DNA of 64,000 nucleotides from JABSQH01 sp039177505 (GTDB taxonomy: Bacteria > Actinomycetota > Acidimicrobiia > Acidimicrobiales > Ilumatobacteraceae). Below the pieces are notes generated by a model. That model was given only the letters and a program-made list of their open reading frames with translations. It did not search any database and was not told the origin of the DNA. The stretch is taken from assembly GCA_039177505.1 (NCBI GenBank), contig JBCDFR010000008.1, positions 24,906-88,905 on the forward strand, in the 5' to 3' direction. This document shows, in pieces, positions 37,140-44,952 of this stretch (the stretch's first letter is position 1; the number at the start of each line of letters is the position of its first letter). Position numbers and translations under genes: made by a program.

Positions 37140-37165
37140 CGAACCACTAGTGGGGCGGCCGCGCT

Positions 37166-37256
37166 GCGCGCGCATTACCGAGCGCCCACGACCGAGCGAG
37201 TCGTGCCGATATCGGATGGGTCAAGACACCGAACCGCCCGCGCGTTTCCGAGCACG
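37166..37256 (+). repeat. Cassette-type intergenic repeat, copy 1
   Basis: First copy of the array. Left core GCGCGCATTACCGAGC (37168-37183), central GTGCCG at 37203-37208 followed by ATATCGG, and a second left-core copy GCGCGTTTCCGAGCACG at 37240-37256. It starts 29 bp after the toxin stop. Confidence 0.7.
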
Positions 37257-37283
37257 TCCGCCGACCCGCGGAATTCGCAATGG

Positions 37284-37754
37284 TCAGTCGAACAGCGCCA
37301 ACTCGGCAGCATCGGGAGTCTCGAACGAAGCGTGCCAACCGACGAGGTCAGCGCGAGAGATCGGCGCGGCGTCCCACGGCGGCGACGAGTTCCGAGACTC
37401 GATTCGCGCCCACAGCTCATCGAACGACACGTCGAGGAAATGCAGCTCGACGCCAACCCCGAGTTCACGAGCCGCCACTCGAAGCGCGTCGCGCTCCGCT
37501 CGTGCCCACAAGCCGAAGTCGAGCACGACGCTCGTTCCCAGCCGCAGAATCTCTCGGGCGAGGTCCCAGAGTTGCCGTTCGATCTTCTCGCCGACGTCGC
37601 GGTCCCACGGACTCGACCCGAGAGCCCATTGCCACTCATCCTTCGTAAGACGGACAGCGCCACGCGACGCGGCCAGCTCCTTCGCCACCGTGGTCTTGCC
37701 GGCACCGGGCAACCCACACGTGAGGAACAATCGGGCCTCGGACACGCCATCCAT
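37284..37754 (-). CDS. P-loop kinase (zeta-toxin/AAA_33-like)
   Basis: The 156-residue protein has Walker A GLPGAGKTT near residue 14-22, then RLTKDEWQWALG and SVVLDFGLWARAERDALR, typical of small nucleotide kinases related to zeta toxins and chloramphenicol phosphotransferases. No antitoxin lies next to it. It is the sole gene between repeat copies 1 and 2 and runs against the repeat orientation. Confidence 0.8.
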   Translation of the reverse strand: MDGVSEARLFLTCGLPGAGKTTVAKELAASRGAVRLTKDEWQWALGSSPWDRDVGEKIERQLWDLAREILRLGTSVVLDFGLWARAERDALRVAARELGVGVELHFLDVSFDELWARIESRNSSPPWDAAPISRADLVGWHASFETPDAAELALFD

Positions 37755-37809
37755 TCCAGCAGCCCCACACCACAGCCCGGCAACTACAACGGTCGGCGCC
37801 GTCCCTCAC

Positions 37810-37902
37810 CGCGCATCCCAATACAGCGCGGATCACACCTCGCGTAGGTGCCGAACTGCTCGGGTCCGACCTGCTTCGTGCCCTGCACGATATGCGTGGC
37901 CT
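37810..37902 (+). repeat. Cassette-type intergenic repeat, copy 2
   Basis: Weak left core GCGCATCCCAAT, central GTGCCG at 37848-37853, right core CACGATATGCGTGGC at 37886-37900, the last nearly identical to copy 5. Confidence 0.6.
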
Positions 37903-37964
37903 CTCGTAGGCGCCGCGACTTCGTTGCAACCACCTCCACGGCCTCACTCAGGTCTGATTACCGG

Positions 37965-38987
37965 TCAGTACTCGGCGACGATGGCGTCGTCGCCGCCTTG
38001 TACCGCCGGGGTGAAGCGGTCGCGAATGTGCAGCCATCCATCTCGCCCCGGCGACCCCTCGGCGAATCGGATGGCCTCCGCTTCGATCGCAGCGACGATC
38101 TCGGGAGCGGTCGAGACGTCGAAGCCGTATGCGAGGTCTGCTCGGACGACATCCTCCGAGAGCCAGATGGCTTCGGAGGCGTCGTCGAGCGACTGAAGGA
38201 GTCGGGCTGCCTCATTCACCCGATTGGGTGTGGTGTTGATGTATCCGTCATGGTCGAAGAACAGCCCACTGACGAGGCCTCTCCGGTAGGCCGCCGGAAA
38301 GCTCGCCGGGTTCCGAAGGGCGGCGTCGACGCCGTCCCACTTCACCACGAAAGTTCCCCGGTAGCCGCCCCGCTGCGCAACAGCGCGTCCGAGTCGTTCC
38401 ATGTCCTCGTCGGACAAGGTGTCGAGGCCGATCTGGGCGAGCCGTCGTCCCAACTCCCCCTTCGTGAAATGCGATCCCGACAACTCGGCGATCAGAGCGT
38501 CGACGCTGTTCTCAAGAACGACAGCGAGCCGGTCAAGCGCCCACTCACACCACAGCCGGGTTGCGTTGACGGCGAGCGACGCGTGCTCGGCCGTCGCGAC
38601 CGGTGCGGTTGCGCGTCCGTGGCCAGTACCGACCTTGTTTCGCATTTCGGCGAGGCTTGACACGATCGTCTTCGCCCCCTGGACGATGTTCCGAATCGCC
38701 CCGTCAGCCACGTCACCGTGTCCGGGCTGCCTGCCGAGCGTCGAGTGTGCCTTACCAACGACCGCTGGATAGTCGAGGCCTTCGTCTGCTTCGGTCCTGG
38801 CGACCAGGACCACCTTCGCCACGCACTCGCAGAGTTCCTTTGACCCACCGACGATCGCCGGGGGATCGTCCGCATCGACGGAGCGATTGAGCCGGTCAAC
38901 TGCATCAGAGATCGCTGTCCACTGCGCGTCTCCGACCCCGGCCGTCCGTCGAAGGGTGATCCGGTCCACGGCACAAGCCTCGCTCAT
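37965..38987 (-). CDS. Abortive-infection C-terminal (Abi_C) domain protein
   Basis: The 340-residue protein has the Abi_C signature in the first half (IVQGAKTIVSSLAEMRNKVG followed by TGHGRA), after GGSKELCECVAKVVL. The second half (DALIAELSGSHFTKGELGRR onward) is unassigned, possibly a second effector domain. Abi_C proteins are linked to phage-triggered growth arrest; a defence role is inferred. It is the only gene between repeat copies 2 and 3. Confidence 0.75.
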   Translation of the reverse strand: MSEACAVDRITLRRTAGVGDAQWTAISDAVDRLNRSVDADDPPAIVGGSKELCECVAKVVLVARTEADEGLDYPAVVGKAHSTLGRQPGHGDVADGAIRNIVQGAKTIVSSLAEMRNKVGTGHGRATAPVATAEHASLAVNATRLWCEWALDRLAVVLENSVDALIAELSGSHFTKGELGRRLAQIGLDTLSDEDMERLGRAVAQRGGYRGTFVVKWDGVDAALRNPASFPAAYRRGLVSGLFFDHDGYINTTPNRVNEAARLLQSLDDASEAIWLSEDVVRADLAYGFDVSTAPEIVAAIEAEAIRFAEGSPGRDGWLHIRDRFTPAVQGGDDAIVAEY

Positions 38988-39035
38988 CCGAGTCGTCGCC
39001 AGGGCGACCCCGGTTGAAATCGCAAGGCACTCGGC

Positions 39036-39122
39036 TGAACAATCCTGAGCGGGCGGCCCAGAGCATCGGTGCCGTTTGCGAGTGGTGCGCGGTCTTCTGA
39101 CTCGTGAGGGATATCGAGCGCC
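39036..39122 (+). repeat. Cassette-type intergenic repeat, copy 3
   Basis: Left core GAACAATCCTGAGC, central GTGCCG at 39069-39074, right core GGATATCGAGCGCC from 39109. It lies between the divergent Abi_C and phosphotransferase genes. Confidence 0.7.
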
Positions 39123-39154
39123 TTCCGGATGCCTCGGCCAGCGATACTCGGGCG

Positions 39155-39994
39155 GTGAGCTGGTCGAGTCCTCCGCTTCCCGATCATGGGGAGCTGAGTC
39201 GACTGGGCATCGTCGTGGATGGAGAACTCCACGCCGGCAAGCAGTCCCGAGTGCTCACCGGGACGATCGCCGGCCGCCCGGCCGTGGTGAAGCTCACCGA
39301 CGCACAGTTGGCCGACCGGTCGACGCTGGCGAGCCGGATGGCGATGACGGAATCGCTCGCGGAGACCACTGATTCCGTGGTCGCTCCGATCCGGATCGCC
39401 GACTCGTTGGTGCACGTCGTTGGCGAGTGGTTGCTGACCGCGACGCCGTTCGTTTCAGGCCGGCCGGCCGACATTGCAGTCGCCGCAGATGCGAGTCTCC
39501 TCGGTCGAACGCTAGGTGAGCTGCACGCTGCGCTGGGCGCGATCGAGGCGTTGAATCTGCCTCCGGTTGCCGCGCTCGTCGACGATCACGGTGACCGGAG
39601 CCAATGGCAGCTCGTGCACGGTGACTTCAGTGATCAGAACGTCATTGTGACCTCAAGCGGGCCGAGCATCTTCGACTTCGACGACTGCGGCTACGGACCG
39701 GTGCTGTACGACGTCGCGAACTCGCTGTACATGGTCCTCTTCGACGCAGAGGTGAATGCGAATCCCGACCGATACCACGCGTTCCGTTCGCCATTCCTCG
39801 ACGGATACGCAGACGCGACCGAGCGATCGCTCGACTTGGCCGTGATCGACGCACTCATCGGCGCTCGGATCGACGCGCTCGATCGCTGGCTCGACGACCT
39901 CGACAGTGCGCCGATCGGCATCCGGACATCGTCGCCGGAGTGGCGGGACGTGCTGCGCGCATTCGTCGACGCGCACGCGCACGACTCACTCTGA
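39155..39994 (+). CDS. APH-family phosphotransferase
   Basis: The 279-residue kinase-like protein has the Brenner motif LVHGDFSDQN and the metal-binding IFDFDDCGYG. The N-lobe Lys is in PAVVKLTD. Family members phosphorylate aminoglycosides, macrolides, homoserine or other alcohols; the target is unknown. GTG at 39155 is chosen because the earlier GTG at 39104 lies within the repeat and because starts 44-48 bp after the right core recur in this array. Confidence 0.85.
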   Translation: MSWSSPPLPDHGELSRLGIVVDGELHAGKQSRVLTGTIAGRPAVVKLTDAQLADRSTLASRMAMTESLAETTDSVVAPIRIADSLVHVVGEWLLTATPFVSGRPADIAVAADASLLGRTLGELHAALGAIEALNLPPVAALVDDHGDRSQWQLVHGDFSDQNVIVTSSGPSIFDFDDCGYGPVLYDVANSLYMVLFDAEVNANPDRYHAFRSPFLDGYADATERSLDLAVIDALIGARIDALDRWLDDLDSAPIGIRTSSPEWRDVLRAFVDAHAHDSL

Positions 39995-40002
39995 TCCCGG
40001 CA

Positions 40003-40090
40003 GGACAATTCCGAGCGCCTGACTGAGCGCATCGGTGCCGTTCTAGAGCGGTGTGGTCGGTGTTGACGGGGTGGCGATACCGAGCACTTG
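40003..40090 (+). repeat. Cassette-type intergenic repeat, copy 4
   Basis: One of the clearest copies: left core GGACAATTCCGAGC, central GTGCCG at 40035-40040, right core GCGATACCGAGCACTTG at 40075-40090. It begins 9 bp after the upstream stop. Confidence 0.8.
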
Positions 40091-40119
40091 CGAGTGTTCG
40101 ACAGCGCGAAGCTGGCACG

Positions 40120-40647
40120 GTGGAAGCTGGCGCCGGCGAGCGATTGACGACGGACCGGTTGGTCCTCGAACCTCTGCAACTGGCCCACGCTGACGAGATG
40201 GTCGCCGTGCTGGCGGACGATCGTCTTTACGAGTACACCGGTGGATCCGCACCCACGCTCGACGCGCTCGTCGATCGGTACCGGCACCAGATCCGAGGGC
40301 CAGGTCGCGACAACGAAGAGTGGTTCAACTGGATCGCTCGCCGCATCGATAGCGGCGCGGTAGTCGGCTACGTCCAAGCGACCGTCATTGATGAGCGTGC
40401 GAACGTGGCATGGCTTGTCGGGGTCGACCATCAGCGGCAGGGCTTCGCGGGAGAAGCGGCCAAAGCAATGCTGGCATGGCTCGTCAAGCATGGGGTCCGC
40501 TCGTTCTCAGCGCACGTCGCTGTCGACCACATCGCGTCGGCTCGTGTCGCAGAACGGATCGGGATGGAGCGAACCAATGCCACCGACGACAACGGCGAAG
40601 AGGTCTGGAGCACAACGACTGCGGACGAACCGCCTCGTGCGAACTAA
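40120..40647 (+). CDS. GNAT-family N-acetyltransferase
   Basis: The 175-residue RimJ/RimL-type GNAT starts LTTDRLVLEPLQLAHADEM. The acetyl-CoA loop is VDHQRQGFAGEAAKAMLAWL, and SARVAERIGMERT closes the fold. Substrate is unknown. The GTG at 40120 lies 44 bp after the right core of copy 4. Confidence 0.88.
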   Translation: MEAGAGERLTTDRLVLEPLQLAHADEMVAVLADDRLYEYTGGSAPTLDALVDRYRHQIRGPGRDNEEWFNWIARRIDSGAVVGYVQATVIDERANVAWLVGVDHQRQGFAGEAAKAMLAWLVKHGVRSFSAHVAVDHIASARVAERIGMERTNATDDNGEEVWSTTTADEPPRAN

Positions 40648-40652
40648 TCGCC

Positions 40653-40745
40653 TCGCGTTTTCCGAGCACCCAACCGAGCGCCGTCGTGCCGCTATGGAGC
40701 AGGGGACGGTCGAGATCTCTTCATGTCGATATGCGTGGGCTTGGA
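40653..40745 (+). repeat. Cassette-type intergenic repeat, copy 5
   Basis: Left core GCGTTTTCCGAGCACC, a second CCGAGCG, central GTGCCG at 40686-40691 with CTATGGAGC, right core GTCGATATGCGTGGGC. It begins 6 bp after the GNAT stop. Confidence 0.8.
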
Positions 40746-40824
40746 TGGTCATCTGGTTCCGACATTGTCCTGTGCGTGCGGACTCTCGGCTGTGAGGCCT
40801 CGTCGAGTCTGAGAGGATCTCCAC

Positions 40825-41313
40825 ATGCCGTCGACGACAACCGAGGTTGTGTGCGCAAACCTGATCCGCAACGACGTCGGAGCGGTCTATCTCGTTCGCG
40901 AGTCCAAGCCGGAGGCGCTTGGCCGGTGGTCACTTCCCGCTGGCCGTGCGGAGGTCGGTGAGTCGCTCCGCGCGGCGGCTGCGCGTGAAGCCGTAGAGGA
41001 GACCGGACTGGTCGTTGACGTCGGTCGGTTGATCGGGATCTATCACACGCCGCGGTCGCTTGAGGGTGGCTCCGCTGTCAGCTTCGTGTTCGAGTCCAGT
41101 GTCGCTGGCGGCGAGCCCGGTACCGGAGTAGACCGCCTCGACGTTGGGGTCTTTAGCCGGGACGAGATTGTTGAACTGTTCGAGGCCCGCATGGTGCGTG
41201 GCCGGCATGTTGCGCTGGCGCTTGATGCAGTCGACGGAGGGCGGTACCTCAGCGATGACGTTGTTGTCGAGATACTGCCGTCGGAGCCGCCTCGGCTGAA
41301 CCATTCGCCGTGA
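40825..41313 (+). CDS. Nudix hydrolase
   Basis: The 162-residue protein has a complete Nudix box: GRAEVGE, seven residues, then REAVEETGLV. SSVAGGEPGTGVDRLD and VGVFSRDE follow as in MutT-like pyrophosphatases. The substrate class cannot be read from sequence. GAGAGGAT upstream of the ATG is a good ribosome site. Confidence 0.9.
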   Translation: MPSTTTEVVCANLIRNDVGAVYLVRESKPEALGRWSLPAGRAEVGESLRAAAAREAVEETGLVVDVGRLIGIYHTPRSLEGGSAVSFVFESSVAGGEPGTGVDRLDVGVFSRDEIVELFEARMVRGRHVALALDAVDGGRYLSDDVVVEILPSEPPRLNHSP

Positions 41314-41330
41314 TCTGACTTCTGACGACG

Positions 41331-41415
41331 GCACAATTACGGCGCACTGGAAGGAGCGCCGAGGTGCCGTTCTCGGACGGGTGGATCGGTCGTGTTCGAG
41401 GTGCGATATCGAGCA
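41331..41415 (+). repeat. Cassette-type intergenic repeat, copy 6
   Basis: Left core GCACAATTACGGCGC, central GTGCCG at 41364-41369, right core GTGCGATATCGAGCAG at 41401-41416. It starts 18 bp after the Nudix stop. Confidence 0.75.
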
Positions 41416-41449
41416 GATCGGTCGTCTGCCCGGCACTTACGATCGCTGT

Positions 41450-41872
41450 GTGGTGGTCAAGTCAGCGTGTGTTTTCTGCGAGATTGTCGCTGGAGCCGAT
41501 TCGAGAACGCTGGTGGCTGAGAACGAACTGGCCGTCGCGTTCATGGACATCGACCCAGTCACCCCCGGCCACGTTCTCGTCATCCCGCGATCACACTCAG
41601 TCGATCTCTTCGACATCGGTCCCGAAGACCTCGCCGCTTGTGCACAGCTCGCACGCCAAGTCGCCCGACGAGCAAAGAACCGCCTCGACGCAGACGGCGT
41701 CAACCTCCTGAACTGCAGCGGCGAGGCCGCGTGGCAGAGCGTCTTCCACTTCCATCTCCACGTCATCTTGCGGTTCAGCGACGAGCCGGAGAAAGACCGC
41801 ATCGGACTCCCATGGGAATCAGCGCCGAGCACTCTCGAGGAGATTGAACGAATAGCCAACCTCTTGAAGTAG
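41450..41872 (+). CDS. HIT-family hydrolase
   Basis: The 140-residue protein has the histidine triad HFHLHV and the zinc-type N-terminus CVFCEIVAG. It should hydrolyse or transfer nucleoside phosphoramidates or dinucleoside polyphosphates. GTG at 41450 or 41453 is the start, 45 bp after the right core of copy 6. Confidence 0.9.
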   Translation: MVVKSACVFCEIVAGADSRTLVAENELAVAFMDIDPVTPGHVLVIPRSHSVDLFDIGPEDLAACAQLARQVARRAKNRLDADGVNLLNCSGEAAWQSVFHFHLHVILRFSDEPEKDRIGLPWESAPSTLEEIERIANLLK

Positions 41873-41889
41873 ACGGGGCAGATCCACCG

Positions 41890-41975
41890 CACAATTGCGT
41901 GCGCCATCCCGAGCGCCGTCGTGCCGTTCTCGAGCTGTCTTCGTGGCTAAGCGTCGGTGTTGATATCCGCCTGCG
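41890..41975 (+). repeat. Cassette-type intergenic repeat, copy 7
   Basis: Left cores GCACAATTGCG and CATCCCGAGC, central GTGCCG at 41921-41926, right core TTGATATCCGCC. It ends within 2 bp of the stop codon of the inverted sulfotransferase gene. Confidence 0.75.
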
Positions 41976-41976
41976 G

Positions 41977-42864
41977 TCAGCTTCGGTGAAGCCACGCGAG
42001 GAGGTCGGGTGGCGCCGCTCGCGATGTCCGGGAGTAGTAGGCGGCGAGAGCCGCTGCGCTCAGCACGTCGGTGCCGGTCCCGGAATGACCGGACCGAAAG
42101 AAGCGGCTCTTGTCCAGCAGGACGGCTGAAGGGTCGGGTGCGAGCGCGTCGGCGTTGGCCCGCATCGACTCGAAAGATGCCGCCTGCAGAAGTTGGTCTG
42201 CACGCTCGCTCGCAACGTCGATCCCGAGGCGCCCGGCGATCCGTTGCATCTCGCCGTGAAGGTCGTGGAGAAGGTCGGCGTAGTGCACCAGCACGACGTT
42301 CGACTCGTCCTTTCGATTCCACGCATCGGTGAGGTGATGGAACACGCCCTTGAACGAATCCAAATCATCCTGAGCGGCTGCATCCGACTCGATCCAGCTG
42401 CGGAGCCAGTCATCAAGCGGTGGCAGTGCCTTGGGCTCGGCGAGTTCTGGATTGGCGGTGAGTTCGGCGACGCGTTGACGGTTGATGTTGTGGCTCTGGT
42501 GATACAGCGAGGCTGCCGCGTCGAGAGGATGTCGTGCAACGACGATGTACGTGACCCGACCGTCGATCGGAAGCCCGTCAAGTGGTGCGTGCGTCTTGAT
42601 GACACGGCGGTGACGCTGCGCTTCGAGACTGGCGAAGACGTCTTCCTTCGGCAAGATGAGCCAGTCGAGCCACGGCGACATCTCTGCAAGTGGCCGCGGC
42701 AGGTCGGGTGTTTCGAAGATCAGCAGCGCGCAGATCATCTGGACCCAGGTGGTGCCGGACTTCGACCTCGTGCTGATGACGATGTCGCCACTGCGAAAAT
42801 TGAAGTCGAGCCACCTTGCGCTGTCCTCGTCTCCCGACACGTACCGGATCGGCTGGGTCGTCAC
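41977..42864 (-). CDS. PAPS-dependent sulfotransferase
   Basis: The 295-residue protein has the 5'-phosphosulfate loop STRSKSGTTW at residues 31-40, the 3'-phosphate site VVARHPLDAAASLYHQS, and the dimer/PAPS motif FFRSGHSGTG near the end. It transfers sulfate from PAPS to an alcohol or amine acceptor of unknown identity. The GTG at 42864 gives a family-like start; ATG at 42894 in frame is the alternative. Confidence 0.9.
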   Translation of the reverse strand: MTTQPIRYVSGDEDSARWLDFNFRSGDIVISTRSKSGTTWVQMICALLIFETPDLPRPLAEMSPWLDWLILPKEDVFASLEAQRHRRVIKTHAPLDGLPIDGRVTYIVVARHPLDAAASLYHQSHNINRQRVAELTANPELAEPKALPPLDDWLRSWIESDAAAQDDLDSFKGVFHHLTDAWNRKDESNVVLVHYADLLHDLHGEMQRIAGRLGIDVASERADQLLQAASFESMRANADALAPDPSAVLLDKSRFFRSGHSGTGTDVLSAAALAAYYSRTSRAAPPDLLAWLHRS

Positions 42865-42989
42865 ATCACGCGACGCTAGAGGTCGAGGACCCATCGGCGT
42901 CGGGGCACTAAACCGCTCATTCGCCGCAGGACAACGCCGAGAAGACACACCCATGCGGCGACCCGGCGCCCTCGCCGAAGCCGGCCAGT

Positions 42990-43070
42990 ACTGCTCGAGT
43001 CGACCCGAGCGCGACGTGCCGCTATGGGCAGTTTGGCTGTCGAGCCTGCGGCGGGCGATATGGCGCGCTC
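42990..43070 (+). repeat. Cassette-type intergenic repeat, copy 8
   Basis: Left core GTCGACCCGAGC, central GTGCCG at 43016-43021 with CTATGGGC, right core GGGCGATATGGCGCGC near 43054. It separates the inverted sulfotransferase from the ArsR-selenoprotein module. Confidence 0.7.
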
Positions 43071-43204
43071 GGCTGCGTGCGCCCGTCTTGTCGCGAGCGG
43101 ACCGGCCGTGCAGGGTGCAGCTGTGGAGGGTCCGGTGGCCCGCTCTGGGTGCAGCATCGAGCGGATGAGCGCCTCGTGCGGGATCGTGGCCACGACGCAA
43201 CCTC

Positions 43205-43226
43205 CGATATAGTTCTATATATATCG
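43205..43226. promoter_or_regulatory. AT-rich dyad upstream of ArsR gene
   Basis: CGATATA (43205-43211) and TATATCG (43220-43226) are perfect inverted arms separated by 8 bp, in an AT-rich patch that stands out from the GC-rich surroundings. Its place 22 bp before the ArsR start suggests the autoregulatory ArsR/SmtB-type operator and promoter. Confidence 0.6.
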
Positions 43227-43247
43227 AATTATCGAACCACTGCCGTA

Positions 43248-43568
43248 GTGGACGTCGAGACATGCAGCGCTGGCTTTGCTGCGCTGTCGAATCCGAATCG
43301 TCTTCGACTCTTGCGTCGGATCATGGAGTGCTCTGACCCATCCGCGGAATGCGTCAGCGACGACGTTGCGCTGGGTGTGTGCGTTGGTGACCTGGCTGAG
43401 GGCCTCGGCATCGCGCCCTCGACCGTTTCGCACCACCTCAAGGAACTTCGACTGGCCGGCCTGATCTTTATGGAACGTCGAGGCCGCAACATCCGATGTC
43501 GTCTCAACACCGACGCGTTGGCCGTACTCGCGTCGGTCCTCGCAGTACCTCAACGTGCAGCAGCGTGA
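43248..43568 (+). CDS. ArsR-family metalloid/thiol-responsive repressor
   Basis: The 106-residue winged-helix protein has its recognition helix in IAPSTVSHHLKELRLAGL. Cysteines at residues 28, 35 and 45 (MEC...AECVSDDVALGVCVGDL) flank the DNA-binding helices where As(III)-binding cysteines occur in classical ArsR proteins. The GTG at 43248 gives the usual ...FAALSNPNRLRLL start. It is 60 bp upstream of the SelW-like selenoprotein and likely controls it. Confidence 0.88.
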   Translation: MDVETCSAGFAALSNPNRLRLLRRIMECSDPSAECVSDDVALGVCVGDLAEGLGIAPSTVSHHLKELRLAGLIFMERRGRNIRCRLNTDALAVLASVLAVPQRAAA

Positions 43569-43628
43569 CCAATAAATCGCGCAGCGAACCTGCACCGACC
43601 GCACCACATGATCTGAGAGGAGCCAGCA

Positions 43629-43994
43629 ATGTCACGACACGACGGTGAGATCCGAATCACCTATTGCGTTGAATGAGGGCTTCTCGCCAAGGCCACCGGT
43701 CTGGTGGCCGCAGTTCACTCAGTGACCGACACAGCGATCACCTTGATCGGCGGCCACAGCGGCATCTACCAAGTCGCCGTCGGTGAGACCGTGCTCTACT
43801 CGAATCAGCAGAGCTGCACGACCCCGGTGCCAACCGACGCCGACCTGGTTGCTCAAATCGCGCAGATCGTCGGATTCGACGCTGCACCCACCCAGGGGCC
43901 GATTCAGATGATCGAGCAAGACGAGGGAGCGTCATGCCCCATCATCAGCTCGCTCGAAACGCCCGAGCCAGAGCCACACAGCCCGACACACTGA
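43629..43994 (+). CDS. SelW/Rdx-family selenoprotein (CxxU, in-frame UGA)
   Basis: With AGGAG 8 bp before the ATG, the frame reads EIRITYCVE, then TGA at 43674-43676, then GLLAKATGLVAAVHSVTDT and on to 43994. The SelT/SelW/SelH (Rdx) family has a thioredoxin-like fold with CxxC or CxxU exactly here; C13-V-E-U16 is a CxxU site. ITLIGGHSGIYQVAVGETVL matches the second half of the family. A perfect 7-bp hairpin begins 14 nt after the UGA. The 121-residue product has a short Pro-rich tail. It is co-directional with ArsR and sits inside the repeat array. Ordinary gene calling would start it wrongly at 43704. Confidence 0.9.
43691..43709 (+). promoter_or_regulatory. Predicted bSECIS hairpin of the SelW-like gene
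   Basis: GGCCACC and GGTGGCC form a perfect 7-bp stem around the loop GGTCT. The loop begins 22 nt after the UGA. Loop start GGTC is shared with the ArsC-like gene's hairpin. Confidence 0.8.
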
Positions 43995-44048
43995 ACCTCG
44001 CTCAACACAACTTGATCATCGGTCAGCTCCCCGCCAGCCGGCAAGACG

Positions 44049-44133
44049 CCGAAATCCGAGCAGCCAACGCACGCCACATGTGCCGATAGGCGGTGGTTTG
44101 ACCGCGTGTGGTCGACGCGCTGATACCGGTCGG
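44049..44133 (+). repeat. Cassette-type intergenic repeat, copy 9
   Basis: Left core GAAATCCGAGCAG, central GTGCCG at 44080-44085, right core CTGATACCGGTCGG at 44120-44133. It lies between the selenoprotein stop and the inverted SDR gene. Confidence 0.75.
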
Positions 44134-44178
44134 AACCGGGCGGGGGGTCTGCTCACGTCGGCTTGAAGGGCGGCTGGA

Positions 44179-44904
44179 TCACCACGGCAGCGACTTACCG
44201 TCTCTAAAGAAGCCACCGGTCGGGCCGTCGTCAGGCAGTGTCGCTGCCCAGACGATGGAAGCGGCGCCGTCTTCGACTGGTCGGGCGCCCATCTGTTCGG
44301 CGCCGTCGAAGGTGGCGGTGAGTCCTGGTTCTGCGGCATTGACGAGGAACGGCTCTTTGAGTTCGGCAGCAAGGCTCGAGACGAGCGCGTTGAGCGCTGC
44401 TTTGCTGATGCCATAGCTCGCTGCAGCGCCACCACGTGCTGCGAGTCCGAAGTTGGGTTCGCCGTGGCTGCCTGCGCCTGATGACACGCAGACGATCCGC
44501 GGGGAGTCGCTGTTGCGCAGGAGTGGGAGGAACGCCTGGATGGTGCGCCAGGTTCCGTACAGGTTGGTGTCGAGGACTCGGCGGGACTCGTCGAGGTCGG
44601 CGCCGCTCGTGGTCTCGGACCAGTCGATGTAGGCGGCCGCGTTGTTGACGAGCACGTCGAGGTGGCCGACCTCGTTCGTGAAGCGTTCGGCGTAGGCGTC
44701 GATCGAGGAGGGCGAGGCGATGTCGAGCGGGGCGTCGATCGCATCCACGCCAAGTTTTGTTGCGGTGTCGGAGGCGGTCGCGGCGTCACGTCCGCTGACG
44801 TACACCTGCAGGCCACGCCCGGCGAGCTGGCGGGCGGTGTCGCGGCCGATACCGCGGGTCGATCCGGTGATGAGTGCGATCTGGGAGGTTGGTTCGGGCG
44901 ACAT
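44179..44904 (-). CDS. Short-chain dehydrogenase/reductase
   Basis: The 241-residue SDR has GSTRGIG as cofactor loop, NNAAAY, and catalytic SSGAG and YGISKAAL. ATG at 44904 is supported by AAGGAG 11 bp upstream. It is divergent from a TetR gene, with a near-perfect operator between the two, so it is the likely target of that repressor. Confidence 0.92.
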   Translation of the reverse strand: MSPEPTSQIALITGSTRGIGRDTARQLAGRGLQVYVSGRDAATASDTATKLGVDAIDAPLDIASPSSIDAYAERFTNEVGHLDVLVNNAAAYIDWSETTSGADLDESRRVLDTNLYGTWRTIQAFLPLLRNSDSPRIVCVSSGAGSHGEPNFGLAARGGAAASYGISKAALNALVSSLAAELKEPFLVNAAEPGLTATFDGAEQMGARPVEDGAASIVWAATLPDDGPTGGFFRDGKSLPW

Positions 44905-44922
44905 CGGACAGTGCTCCTTGCA

Positions 44923-44944
44923 TGTAACGGACTGTTCCGTCACA
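44923..44944. promoter_or_regulatory. TetR-type operator between SDR and TetR genes
   Basis: TGTnACGGA (44923-44931) and TCCGTnACA (44936-44944) are perfect inverted arms around CTGT. It lies in the 48-bp divergent promoter region. Confidence 0.8.
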
Positions 44945-44952
44945 ATGTCAGG

